Of a stretch of 64,000 nucleotides of DNA, positions 53,089 through 64,000 are shown in pieces. A model generated the notes under the pieces. The model searched no databases, was not told where the DNA came from, and was given only the letters and a program-made list of their open reading frames with translations. Both the position numbers and the translations under genes were made by a program. Numbering within the stretch: the stretch's first letter is position 1; the number at the start of each line of letters is the position of its first letter. Origin of the DNA: Symbiodinium natans (Eukaryota > Sar > Dinophyceae > Suessiales > Symbiodiniaceae); assembly GCA_905221605.1 (NCBI GenBank), contig CAJNDS010001002.1, forward strand, positions 520,337-584,336, written 5' to 3'.

Positions 53089-56000
53089 GAGAAGCGGGGC
53101 TTGCAGCAGGAGCTGGAAGCTTTACGCCGGGAGGAGCACTTTCCGTTTATGCAATCGCTCCGCAGAAGAAGTGACTATATAGTAGGATCTGTATCAGCAG
53201 ACACAGGGAGGCATGCTGGCCCGTATTGCGGAAGAGTCTTGCCAAGAGGCCACACATGTGCACAGTAAAGACGGGTAAGAGTCTTTGCCCTGGGAGAGGG
53301 TGGCTGAATCCGTTTGCCCATAGTGCAGGAAGGTTCTCCAGCAAATCCGATGCCGCGTGCGCAGTGAGTGTAGGACCACTTAGAGTTACGGGCAACAACA
53401 CGGAGCTCTGTTTGCGAGTGGCAGGACACAGCTCGCGAAGAAGCTCTTCAAAAGCCCAGGCTGCAAATGCGTCAACTGAATTTGCATATTTGATGCGAAG
53501 AACCACAAGAGCTCGCCAAGCCGGACACGCTTTTGATTCAACTGTTCGGTATTGGTGTCACACCTTCCCAGCATCTAGCGGAAGAAGCTGCAGAGGACAG
53601 TTGAGTGTAGAGCCGTCGGCAGGGCTTTATCCGTCCTACTCTCCGCTGGTGACGCAGCACCTCCGATCATCAAGGCAACTTCATTTCTGTTGCGTGTCTC
53701 CGTAGTCCACATACCCCTCATGGTTTAGGCGGTGCGTTGCGCAGCTGCATGAAGCTTCTGCAGCCAGCGGGGGCGGGCTTCTGGAATAGCTTGTGGTCAG
53801 GAGCTCAAGCTGGAAGTCAAAGGAACCCGTGAGGCGTGGGAGCACAGCACGCCATCGGGCACAGCATGTAGAACACGCAGGCTGAAGATCTACTCTGCAG
53901 TCTAAAGATTTCTGAAGCATATCCCGGCAGCTCCGCGACAAGCTTTACAATGCAGAGATGCAGCTGGAAAGCTACAAGCGAAGACTGGAGGCCTGCTTCC
54001 GATCATTGATGCCTTTCTCTGGGCTTCTCGGGGAGTGTCCTTCGGTGGGGGCTTTCGTGTCTTGACCTAACCCATTTCTTCAAGTCAGCTGACCCTGGCC
54101 GTGGTAGCTACTGGTACCACAATGGCCCTTCTGGCACACACTCACACAGCCGGCGAAGCTTTGTAGTGTGCAGCCCTCTCTCATCTCTTTCTCTCACTCT
54201 CTGTCAGGTGGATGCCCGCCAGGAGCTGGAGAAGGCTAGAGCTAGCTCATGCCATGGTCTGCCGCTCCCCGCCCCTTACTCTGGTTGTCTCAAGGAGCGG
54301 CACGTGGTGAAGCAACTGCAGGCCGAACTCGAGGAGCTGCCAAACATGGCCTTAGAAGTTACCAGCATGAACTGCGTCGCGGTAGTGATGGGAAATGTGG
54401 TGCGAGCTGCATGACCTGGTGTCGATTTTATGGGCACAGGAGAAGGAGCGCACGGTTGCCGAGCTCATTTTTGACCTTCGGCGAGCCAGGAATGCCTCCA
54501 GCAGAAGCCTCAGCGCTTCGCTGTGATGGATTAGATGGACGAAGATGGACGAGCTGCGAGCTGAGGTGAGGGCGACTGGGCCCAACGAGAGGAGGAAGCC
54601 AGTCATGCCGAAAGTTGTCAGCGGATCGAGTAGCGCTCTTCAAACCTACACGCTTTGCAAGAGGCCCCAGAGGCCCCAGAGGCCCTGGAGGCCCTGGACT
54701 GGGTTCGAGCACTTTAAACAGATCTAAACAGTTGAAGCCATAAAGATCCTAAAGCCGGAGTGGCGAACTCAAGCCCAAAACGGCTTGAACATGCCGAAGA
54801 CTGCTTAAGGATCCATGAACATGCTTCATGATCCTGCCAGGAGTACATGCGACTCGACCTGCAGCTGCGAAAGCTGGGGCCTCGTCTGACCCTTTAGGGC
54901 CTTGAGGCCCCTTAAGAGGCCCCTTAAGAGGCCTTCAGGACGTTTGCCACGCTTGGGAAGGCTGCATGTTCCACCTGAGGCTGGAAGGAGAGCTGGCTTC
55001 CTCTCGTCGCGCGGAGCGGGACATGGCAGATAGGTGCTACCAAGATCCTGTTGCGGGGTTCTCTTCCCCGAAGATGAAAAAGTCTGCTCCATGCACAGAC
55101 TGCAACATTGGAGGCTGCTCCAAGCCGAGCATGTGGCCATGGAGCTACGCTTCGACCGGGAGCAGGCTGAAAAGTGGAAACTTGAAGCATCAACGCTTCG
55201 CTCACTTTCGAATCACAGGGCATGGGAGTACAAGGGATTCGTGCTTTGGAGGTCCACCTCCGGAGTTCTAGACTGGAAAGCCGGGTGGCGCACTTGGCTG
55301 CGGGGTGGGGCAGTCGTGGGTTGACGGCGTCGCCGCTGACTCGGAGGTCTAACACATTTGGGGTGCTGGTACTCCTCTGATCACATGCGGACCTTTCTAA
55401 GATAGCTGGGGAACCTCGAGCGTGTTCAACGGGCGCACCTTGCCCTTGCAGGTCTGTTCCGTTCCGTTTAACGTTGGCCGCCTCATCAGTTGGAGTGCAT
55501 CCAAGATACTGGAGTTGGAGCTGCTGACCGGTGGGGACTCGCCAAGGCGCGCCCTTCCATTGAGTTTAGGGAGTTTGGGGCCATTACGTTGGTTGCAGTT
55601 CAAGAAGCGCCGGTTGGGGGTGTCTTCCGAAATTCAATTTGCCTCTGTGTGATGTCTCCAGCGCTTACCTCCTTCTTGTGCATGTGATGATGTGCTGGGA
55701 GCTTGGCTGTAGCTGATGTTGCTTCGGCCTTTCCCCCCTGCAGGCAGCGCCATTCTCCGCTGAAGACGGGTGCAGGTGTTGGGCTCTCAGCTTCTTAAGT
55801 GTGCCTTGTGAGCAAAACAGCCGCTGAACAGCAACAAAAGAAAGTGATGTCGGAAAGGCAGCGGCGGCCAACCTGCAGAGCCGGAAGGACCTCGTTGCCA
55901 GTGGAGATCTCTTTTCTAGCATGCACAAGATGTTGCGACACATGTCCAGGAGCGCAATCTGGAAAATGTGATCGAGGGGCTTGAGCCCAGCCAACGAGCT

Positions 56001-57461
56001 TGGACTGTGTCTGGTCTTGGTTCCCAAGCGTTCGGCCATTTGTGCACAGCCAGGCGTGTCGTCAACCAGCAGAAAGCAGAGAACCAGCGGCTCAAGGTCG
56101 CGCTTGACAGGCCTTCGACTATGGGGTTCTGAGTGGCACTGAGTGGTGCCTTTGAGGCATCTTTGTATATCTTGCAAGACGACGGGTCCGAAGCACTGTA
56201 TTTGATTAGTTTGATGCACCCGCCTATGCAATAGTAGCACGCTTGTGCTTGTTTTGTCAGTCGCACCAGGTGAACAACATTCCGCCATAGTGCTAAGAAC
56301 AGGCACTGGATTCAGCGGCAGTTCAGACATGGACTCAGAAGGCGTTGGCGAAGGAGAACTGACCAAGATCCGAATTTCTGTACTCGGGTTTTCTGGCCAT
56401 GATGTCATGCGCCCTAGTCATTAGCGTGGTTGCATACAGCTGCCGAACTTGTGGCTTTGGCGCGGCAGTTATGTGACCCCTGTGCCTTGCAGTTATCCGA
56501 AATCGCGAAGTCGCCATCACATCTCTCGAAACCCTCAATGTCAACATTTCAAAAGCCGCGCCTCGAACCTCGTCTGCTTGGAGCCCCTGCGTTCAAGACC
56601 CTGAAGCCCCTTAATGCCCCACGCCCCGAAACCCCCCAAACCCAAAAGCCCTGACAAACCCTGATGTTGCCATTGCAGGCGTCCTGACGAGCGGAGGGGT
56701 CGAGGGCGCGCAGAGGTAGAGAGGCTCCGGAAGCGTGTGGAGGACGCGGCTTGCATCGGAAGCTTTGAGGGATTGGGGTTTTGTTTATCCAGGCCTTAGA
56801 GCAGAACCAAGAAAGTAGAAGGGGGCCGGCTCACATTTCTGTGGAGCCTGGCGGGGGGGGGAGTACATCGTTGCTGCTGGAGAGGAAAGGAAGTTCGTGC
56901 TGTTCTGTTTAACATCGTTTTTCGGCCGTAAGATATAAAATCACGGGAGCCCCCTACTAGTGACTCGTATACATCTCGACAGAATTTGAGTTGGGGGCTG
57001 CTGGTATTCTTTGGGGTTCGGGTCTTGGGATCTGAGGTTGGAGTTTAGGGCTCGGGGTTGCGTCTGGCTCAAACCGATGCTTTCCAAAGCATATGGGCTG
57101 TTGTGGCCCCCGCAAGGCTTCGTCTCATGCGGTTACGCATGCTCTTCCACTCTGCCAAGTTGCACATCGATTTGAAGGTGAGATCCGGACGTGGCCATAC
57201 TCTGTGGAGCTGCTGCTTCAAGACTTCGAGACCTCAACAAGGTTTCATGTGCCCTGAAGCAGCATGCTATCTGCTTTTGCAGCCGCGAGCGATGCACCTT
57301 TTCCTTTTTTGGGTGGTCGATTGAGGTAATTATCTTGCATGTTCCATGACGTTACATGTTGAATGCCAAGCGCTAAGGTGTTCATGAGTACCGGAGCGCC
57401 TTCACACAGTACGACAGCGACCTTGAGTTGAGGGCTAGGCGGCTAGACTCTGAGCTTATGA
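53089..57461 (+). CDS. coiled-coil protein exons (gene 2), left part
   Basis: Many short + strand exons with strongly helical charged sequence: from 53089 EKRGLQQELEALRREEH; 53931-53990 LRDKLYNAEMQLESYKRRLE (GC donor); from 54208 VDARQELEKARA; from 54295 ERHVVKQLQAELEELP; from 54440 EKERTVAELIFDL; from 54841 EYMRLDLQLRKL; from 54961 FHLRLEGELASSRRAERDMA; about 55120-55186 LLQAEHVAMELRFDREQAEK (GC donor); 56054-56096 RVVNQQKAENQRLK (GT donor); 56679-56748 RPDERRGRGRAEVERLRKRV (GC donor); 57410-57461 YDSDLELRARRLDSELM (GT donor). No globular domain is seen. It is probably a cytoskeletal, centrosomal or golgin-like protein. Whether all exons belong to one gene is unknown. Confidence 0.65.
54655..54700. 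repeat. short tandem repeat AGAGGCCCC/GGAGGCCCT
   Basis: Four to five copies of a 9-10 bp unit in an intron of the coiled-coil gene. Confidence 0.75.
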
Positions 57462-58640
57462 GTCGAACTCTTTGATGTTTGCCTAGTAGTCTGGCAGCTC
57501 CCGCCACAGTCTGCAGGCTTTTGTCTACAAGCCCCTGCGGAGTTGTGCAGGGGATCCTGGGCGGCGTGCTCCGAACCTGAGGCTTCGCTGGCAGCCTGGC
57601 GCAAAGTAGTACGAAGTAGGAACTTCGCTTTCAAGGAACGTTGTTCCTAAACTACGTTCAGAGCTGAATGCGTCTGCGCGTGAGCTTCGGGGCATTTCAG
57701 GAGTGGCTTTGGCCCCAACTCCAGCCTGGTTCGCTGCCGCAGCCACCCGCCCAACTGGGGATTCTATTCGTGCGCTGGATGCTGACCACCTCTAGTAGTG
57801 TCGGGGTTTCTATGCTGGTGAGTGGAGCAGGTTTGGCAAAAAAGGATCATTGATCAGTTTCGACTCAAGAACTGTTGTTTTTCTCCACGTTTTGGTGGGA
57901 CAAGTGTCCGGAAGAGCAATGCTGCAGGGCTTCGGTCAACTAAGTGAGAGACCCCGTGCGGCGCAATGCCGTGAAGTCTGGAATCTAATGTGCCAGTCTT
58001 CAGGAATGCTGATGCCCCAGCGCACTGATCTTCATGAAGCGTCCTAAGTCTTGCAGCTCCCGTTTCGATACGTTTGGAAGCCATGCCAAGACTGTGTCAA
58101 CCAAGACCTGAGGCATACCGCGCCGCGCCTCCGAATTGGTACGCAGAAACGCCCACGCTCTTCTTCCCTGCACCTCACGGCAGCTCCTCCCAAAAACGAT
58201 GGGCATTTCCCAACAGCGCCCGAGCATCCATGATATGATAGCCCGGTACGCTTTCAAATGAGACGAAGCCGGACCTCGGGGTTGTGGGCTTCAGCGAAGG
58301 TCGCTCGCTGGCCAGGTTGATGAGATGTTGATGAGATGCCCCGCTGCGCGTGAGATCTTTGCCTCCACTTTACGAGCGCATGTTTGAAACGGCAACACAT
58401 GCCGAAGTCTTGCGACGCAGATGTGGAAGCACGTCTAGCTGGCGTTATGTCTTTTGAGGTGTTTCTGTCAACGGCGAGAGGACGACTTGTTGACGAGTGC
58501 CAACGCAAAAAACTGCAGCAGTGGTGAACTGTCAGCTATACTTCCTCGTGGGGCGGGAGGATCGAGATGTCTGCCCATGGTCTCAGCCTGCCTTGTCAAG
58601 ATCTCAGCCTGCCTTGTCTTGCTGCGTGTGCGCGCTCGGC
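57462..58640. other. no firm gene
   Basis: One possible coiled-coil segment near 57649-57699 (RSELNASARELRG) is open. Otherwise nothing was recognised. Confidence 0.35.
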
Positions 58641-58659
58641 TAGAACACCGGTGCATGGT

Positions 58660-58985
58660 TTTGGTGGAGGAAGTCGGATGCCGCCAAGAGGGCCGTCGCC
58701 AAGCTCACCAAGAAAGAGAACAACCACTTCGTGGCCTTTCTGGCCTGCCTGCTACTGCAGAGTTTTGACCGCGGCAAGACTACACGCAGTGAGTTCTCTT
58801 CCGGCGGTGGCCGAGTTATTTGGTTCTTCGTGCAGCATGCGCTACTGGCTCTCTTCAGTGGACAACGCCCCGTCCCTGCAGTCTATGAGGCTCTCAAGGA
58901 GATGCTTATTGGTGTTGCGGAGGCGCTCCTACACGAGGCTCCTCTTCAGGAAGAGGACGCTGAGGACGAGGGCTTCGGCATCTAG
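58660..58985 (+). CDS. unrecognised ORF, Leu-rich, acidic C-terminus
   Basis: A frame open through SDAAKRAVAKLTKKENNHFV, then FLACLLLQSFDRGKTTRSEF, VIWFFVQHALLALFSGQRP and AVYEALKEMLIGVAEALLHE, ending EEDAEDEGFGI and TAG at 58983. No ATG lies in the readable part; it may be an exon entered at the AG before GAAGTCGG (about 58668) or begin at a non-ATG. The sequence is protein-like, with amphipathic helices. Its surroundings differ from the flanking coiled-coil gene (GC-rich, no obvious micro-exons), so it could be an inserted element. No family recognised. Confidence 0.4.
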
Positions 58986-60213
58986 ACGCGCCACGCGCGC
59001 GCCGCGTCTGCACACTGCCCTCGGCCACCAGGCATGACCGCGTTCGCCGCTTTAGGTACACCATGACTCTATCTTTCTGATGTGTGCCGGCCTTATAAGT
59101 ACACGTTGCCCTGCACTGCTAATGAGAGTCTGCGTTCTCGGACGCAGCTTTACTCAGGACCTCCATTGACCAGTGCCCGTGTCTGAAAATCCATTGTGCT
59201 CGTCTTCAACTTCTGCCCTGCTGCCCGACGCAGACAGGAACCGCTGCCGGCTCCAGCGCGTACGCTTGTCCATGTTTTCATGCTGCGAGCCATGCCCCCT
59301 GTCCCTAGCAGCTCAGTCTTGGAGCAGCTACTAGCGCCGCTTCCCGTTGTTGTGTTGGGCCTGTCTTCGGGTACCATATCGCTGACGCGCCCCGCCGGCC
59401 TGATCGATGCCATTCTTCAGCTGCTGTTGCGCAGCGGCCTTGCGGGCCCACAAAATCGCCGCGCGGCTGGGGGTGTCTGACGTTCTTTCCCCACTGCTGG
59501 TGCAGGCCTCCTGACACATCACCACGCACGTTCAAAACAGTTCTTTGCTGTGTTTGAAACGAGATGCAGTGCAACCCCTGGCTCCCTGTGCGCGGGACTT
59601 TGCTCCTCTCGTTGCCCCGCGCCGGTGCTCCTGCGGCAACTGCCTCCTGTGTTGGCGCGAGGAGGATGCTGTGTTCTTCACCATGGCAGGCGGCATGGTC
59701 TCTGCCGTTGCTTCTGCCCGTCAGGTGGACTTGCTGCTGGCCTGCGATGCCTCAGCATGCTATTTCGACGTGGGGTGCCTCGTGAGGGCCCCTGGCCAGC
59801 ATTTCCAACAACCAGCGACTTTGGCTGGCTGCTGCTGTGCCAGTTTAATGTTTTTTGTTTGCTGTTTTTTGTTCTGGTTTGCAGTCAGCGTTGTTTCAGC
59901 CTGTTTTTGCGTCTCCCTGTTTTTGCCAAACGCGTTTTGCTTGTTTGTGTGTGTGTGTGTGTGTGGCTTTGTCGTGTCCTTGGCTTTTGCTTTCCGTGCG
60001 TATGTTTGTTTGTACTTTCGCTAGTTTCGTTTGTGTTTCGTTTTTTAACTTTAAGCTGTGTGTTTTGTTTTTTGTTGCTGTTCGTTTTGGTTAGTGGGTT
60101 GCTTTATGTCGCGACGTCTTGTGTGGCTTTGTGCGTGCGCGCTGGGGGGAAACCGTTCCAAACGAGATCAGCAAATAAGCGTGGCCGACCTACACACCGT
60201 TTGATCGAAAAGC
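58986..60213. other. GC-rich then T-rich stretch, no gene recognised
   Basis: Two Pro/Cys/Leu-rich open frames (59196-59480 and 59550-60311) are probably compositional. From about 59850 to 60110 the strand is rich in T and TG (TTTTTTGTTTGC, GTGTGTGTGTG), as in an untranslated region. Confidence 0.4.
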
Positions 60214-60420
60214 ATGGTGGAGGAGCGCGAAGTAGTCAAGCTGAGAATTTGTCGGCTCACAGAGCTTGCGCCCGTGAGCACACTGCTCGACGCCGAGCAG
60301 TTTTTGCGTGAGAAAGTCCAGGGAGAAACCCCGTCACATCCCATTAGCGACCCTCTGGCAACCAGGCCCCAGGCGTGGCTTGTGCAGTTTGCGACAGCCC
60401 GAGACTGCCGCAAACGCTGA
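60214..60420 (+). CDS. small ORF of unknown function (68 aa), possible retroelement ORF1 remnant
   Basis: ATG to TGA with balanced composition: MVEEREVVKLRICRL, LLDAEQFLREKVQGE and RPQAWLVQFATARDCRK. The last segment resembles the RPRPxLVxF strand of RRM-like ORF1 proteins in non-LTR elements, so it may be a fragment of such an ORF. A basic Lys/Arg/Ser-rich frame (KRSKTSGSAKKKEEMTK) follows in another frame to about 60659, which would fit a frameshifted continuation. Evidence is weak. Confidence 0.35.
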   Translation: MVEEREVVKLRICRLTELAPVSTLLDAEQFLREKVQGETPSHPISDPLATRPQAWLVQFATARDCRKR

Positions 60421-60856
60421 GCCGTGGTATGTGGGCGCAGCGCCAGTGGAAAGAAAGATCCGAGCGACCGAAATTTCCCTCCACAGCAGCGGCCAACAGC
60501 AAAAGAAGCAAAACGTCCGGAAGCGCCAAAAAAAAAGAAGAAATGACCAAGCCGAGCTACCGCGCGAAGAACAAAATGCTGACGGCTACAAAGGGTAGTG
60601 TTATGCCACGCCGTCGCGTGCGAAGTCGACACCCTTTTGACACACGGGCACGCGTGTAGTCACGACACGTCGCGCGAAGTCGTGCCATCAGCGAAGTCTC
60701 GAAGCGAGTTCCTGACTGTGCACGCGCTCTGCAGCTGAAACCTGGATTTCTGTTGTCACGCGCAAGGTTTTAAGAGCATGTGTCCGAAAACCTTCACAAA
60801 CTGTTCAGATGAACAACTCAACAGATGAACAACTCAACACCATGCGCACGCTTTCT

Positions 60857-61045
60857 AAACCCCCTAAGCCCTTCAACCCCCCACCCCGAAACCCTTAAGC
60901 CCCTCAACCCCCTAAACCTCTTAAAAGCTCTAGACCCCAAGCCCTCCAAGCCCTCCAAGCCCTCCAAGCCCTCCAAGCCCTCCAAGCCCTCTAAACCCTC
61001 TAAATCCTCTAAACCCCATGAACACCCTAAACCCTCTAAAAGGCT
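60857..61045. repeat. decayed telomere-like and CCCTCCAAG tandem repeat
   Basis: CCCTAAGCCC, CCCTAAACC and similar variants flank about six near-perfect 9-bp units CCCTCCAAG at 60945-60998, then CCCTCTAAA units. It looks like a telomere-type tract that acquired and expanded a 9-bp variant. The Pro/Lys/Ser frame across it is an artefact. Confidence 0.8.
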
Positions 61046-61169
61046 TCCGAAACGATTGTGTTGTATTGGTTGACAGACAGGACGAGAGAGAGAGGGCATG
61101 GAAGTAAACAAATACGAGTGCTATGTATGATATATTCGATACATCTCGATACTAGAAAACTGGACGCTC

Positions 61170-61193
61170 TATATATATATATATATATATATA
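61170..61193. repeat. (TA)n microsatellite
   Basis: About eleven TA units followed by CATACATACA. Confidence 0.9.
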
Positions 61194-61920
61194 CATACAT
61201 ACCGTTTATGGTATGCACGGCGTGCGGTGTATTGTGTGCAATGTTACTGTGTACGATGTAGGATATGTGATGTACAATATATATCTATATATATATTCTC
61301 CACGACGTACAAAGCATATTCCCTAGTGTAGAGGAGACATGTGCGTACTTTGAATTCGGAATTGCTAATTAATGTATTGTCCGAAATCCAAAAACACAGC
61401 ACCGGCCAGCCCGCAAAATCGATGGACAACAAACTTTCGTGAAAATGGTTGATGCATAGCTGCGTATCGGTGCCCCTTATGGCATATACATCGCTGCTCC
61501 TTCCAAGCTGGAGCGCAGCAGTTCCCATCCTTGCAAGGAGCTGGAATCAGCCCTGCCTCGCAGACAGGCCAGTGCCGCTACCATAATCGAGCCAAACGTT
61601 CTTTGCACGGGCGGTTGCGACTTGAAGGGGCGGAGCGGGTGTAAGTCCAAGTCAAGTTCGAGGGCTCGTTGGTGCGTGGCGCAGGACAGCCATCAGCCAC
61701 CGGAAGGCCTGGCACATGCGAGCCCGTTCCAACAACTAATGAGAGCTAATATAGTTTGTTTGCTGAGAGCAAAGAGCCATCACGTCTTACGTGTCCTTCA
61801 GGTCCTGCTCTGGAAGCCTATCGACGCGAGCTTGCTGCAAAGGCAGACGGGGCGCGGCACTGCTGTCAGTCACAGCAGCGACCGAGTGGCGCCAACCAGT
61901 GAGTTTGGCTGATACCTCAG
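61194..61920. other. no gene recognised
   Basis: AT-rich at first (61260-61300), then unique sequence without recognised exons up to the coiled-coil exon at 61921. Confidence 0.4.
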
Positions 61921-63879
61921 GAGGAGGTCATCCTGAAGTTGCAGGAGAGGCTCCGTGAGGCCAGTGAACAGCGCCATAACGACAATCTCACCTTTCAGGA
62001 CTCTTCACTATTGTCATAATCACCCGGAGGGGGCCGCTCCTTATTCGCTTAGGTGCTGGTTTTCCCACTTTGCATCCTTGGCATACTTCGGGATCTTGTA
62101 GCAGGAGGATAGCAGAAAAGCAGCAACATGCCGCACCGCGCCAGAAGAGCATCATTTCTCTTGCAACATTCAACCCTAGGCCCGAGGCCCTAGGCCTAAA
62201 CCATCATCATAAGTATTCAGGCGCTTGAGCTGTGCCAGGGACCGTCAGCGGAGCCCCCGGAGATGAAGAGATTGCTGCAGGACCACCTAAGAGCAAGCCG
62301 GGTTGTTTATTGTGTAATACGAAGGATGCCCGCTACAGCTTTCTCCGGACCCTTAAGTTCCGGGACCGGGAAGATGGCTCCTTTTGGGGTATGTTGCATC
62401 CTACTGTAAGGATCCGTAGGCACTCAAAAAAGAGCCCTGAACAAAGGGGACCTGCCGCTTTCAAGTAAAACGAGCCACACGGGGTTTGAACATGGCTCAC
62501 TACCTTCCGTGGAGCCAACATGTCAGAATATGGGCGCTGAGCCTGAGGAGGCAGTTTACACACAAAGTCTGGCAACCGAGTTTGAAGTAGTGGCGGAAGC
62601 ATGTGCTGCTGTGGGCGGGGGGTTGGCCTCAGGAGCTATCCGAGCTGCGGCAGGCCAGAAGCAACGGCCTCAGCCATGCTTCAACTCACAATCACATGCC
62701 CCGAGAACCCACAATTACCATTGGCAAGTGCCGGAAGGCCATGCGTTTCTTTGATGGGACGTCGGCGATCAGGGGTAGTGGATCAGAATGCTACGGGATA
62801 CTTTAAGTCTAGTGCCTAGTTCTGACGCAAGTTCAGAGCCCGCAAGAAAATGCGTCCTCCACAGCTCCTACATGCACGCTATGTTCCCGGCAGCAGACTG
62901 GCGTAGGGAGGAGAGCAATGCCCCTTGAACAGCAAAGAGGGCTACGCTTGATTCCCGGGCTCACAAGTCTGGAAACCGCAAGATCTGCACCCAAAGCTAA
63001 TCCAAAGCCCTGAAACTGAAGCCGCTGTTTTCTCTGCTGTTCCCCTGCTCCCCCACGGTTCCCGAAGGCGAGGATGGCCAGGCCCTCGATGAGGCGCAGC
63101 GTGCCCTGCAGGAGGCTCCTCTTCGCAGGGCTTTTGGCGAAGGGGGGTTGTATGGGTTCCGGACCGTAGCCTTAAAATCTTGCAAAAGGGAAGTTTGCCC
63201 ACCCACGCTGTACTCCATTAGGGTTTAAGGTTCCCCCCCCTTCACTCCAGGGGAGATGATGCACAGAATTCGCAGGCCCCACCTGGGAGCTGCCACCCTT
63301 TCCATCCCTTGCTGTGGGCCCTGGAAAGGTATCGACTTCTCGGAAGCCATGACTCACTCCAGATCCCATTTTGAAAATTTGGGGCTGTGTCCAGGCAGAG
63401 ATGACGGAGAAGCGCTACTTGGAGGCCGTGTGACTGGGATGGTTCACGCACTTAGTAACTTAGTGCCATCTTCGTCATTGCTTCCCGTGCTAAACCCAAG
63501 ATCTACCAAGCTTGCAAATGGCTTTAGGCATGTGGGACGTCTTCGTCCATCCACAGAACGTGAATACTGCAGCCACGTGAAGAACAACTCTTAACGCTCT
63601 TGCATTTCGCTTGTGTATGTAGCACTTCGAGTTTGATTGACTAGGTTAGAGACAGTGCCAGATGGTTCGCTTTGAACTGTTTAAAGATGCTCTGTCTGGA
63701 TGAATTGGAACGGCGCTCTGAGAACACGAGTGACGTGATTCATGAACGAACTCTGTCACTCTGAAATGCTCAAGAGGCCAACGGAGCAGCGATTGCTGCA
63801 ACTCCTTGTCCGCTCCTTTTCCTGCGGCAGGTGGTGCGCGAAAACCGCAAGCTTCGACAGGACCTGTCTGCATTGGAAG
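61921..63879 (+). CDS. coiled-coil protein exons, right part (continues beyond window?)
   Basis: Further + strand micro-exons of the same style: 61921-61959 EEVILKLQERLRE (GC donor); from 62221 ALELCQGPSAEPPEMKRLLQ and DHLRASRVV; 62633 to about 62773 ELSELRQARSNGLSHA then KCRKAMRFFDGTSAI; 63068-63114 EDGQALDEAQRALQE (GC donor); 63395-63424 AEMTEKRYLE (30 nt, GC donor); from 63831 VVRENRKLRQDLSALED. Most start in phase 0 or 1 after AG. They may extend the coiled-coil gene at 53089-57461 or be a separate gene; the unlike patch at 58.6-60.7 kb lies between. The gene probably runs past 64000. Confidence 0.6.
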
Positions 63880-64000
63880 ATGATGGCTTCTGGAAGGACC
63901 GATGCTGTTGTTTGAAGGGCACTATGCCATTGCGGTTGTGCCTCGAGACGTCGGACCATTCCTCCTTTAAAGCGTGCTTGTGCTCAGCAGCAGGAGATCG

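Noticed and set aside
59550-60311. 253-codon Cys/Phe/Leu-rich + strand open frame
   Set aside because: Much of it comes from T-rich and (TG)n sequence that is open in all three forward frames; looks like untranslated DNA.

Overview
The window looks like nuclear DNA of a dinoflagellate, most likely Symbiodiniaceae-like. This is an inference, resting on: genes cut into very short exons; many introns that appear to start with GC (sometimes GA) instead of GT; a plant-type (CCCTAAA)9 telomeric block inside the sequence plus several decayed copies; a ubiquitin-like/'VVTWG'-repeat gene of a type I recall as abundant in these algae; and every supported gene lying on the + strand. No prokaryotic operon, rRNA, tRNA or CRISPR array was recognised.

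Region 1 (1-17842) is dominated by two nested retroelements. A tyrosine-recombinase (YR) retrotransposon occupies 2175-17842. It encodes a gag-like protein, a methyltransferase-like domain, reverse transcriptase (RT), a DIRS-type RNase H and a tyrosine recombinase. Its ends have the split-direct-repeat layout A1...B1-A2...B2 (A 104 bp, B 236 bp; each pair differs at one base). An 8.5-kb LINE (9111-17592) with a 13-bp target-site duplication and a poly-A tail has inserted between A2 and B2. The LINE is unusual: RNase H lies between the endonuclease and the RT, and its whole coding capacity is one frame punctuated by two stop codons.

Region 2 (17843-27050) is mostly non-coding as far as I can read it, with an unrecognised coding-like patch at about 19.9-20.5 kb, simple repeats and the interstitial telomeric block at 26029-26091.

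Region 3 (27051-43268) holds three gene models: a two-exon ubiquitin-like/RCC1-like repeat gene (27051-28496); a coiled-coil gene built from a repeated triplet of micro-exons (29235-37624); and a protein kinase gene in micro-exons with P-loop, HRD, DFG and APE motifs (38991-43268).

Region 4 (43269-64000) holds isolated exon candidates, an MFS transporter gene (51215-52794), and many coiled-coil exons from 53089 to the window edge that probably belong to one or more large + strand genes. A GC-rich patch at 58.6-60.7 kb carries ORFs I cannot identify. Exon boundaries were read by eye from AG acceptors and GC/GT donors and need transcript support.
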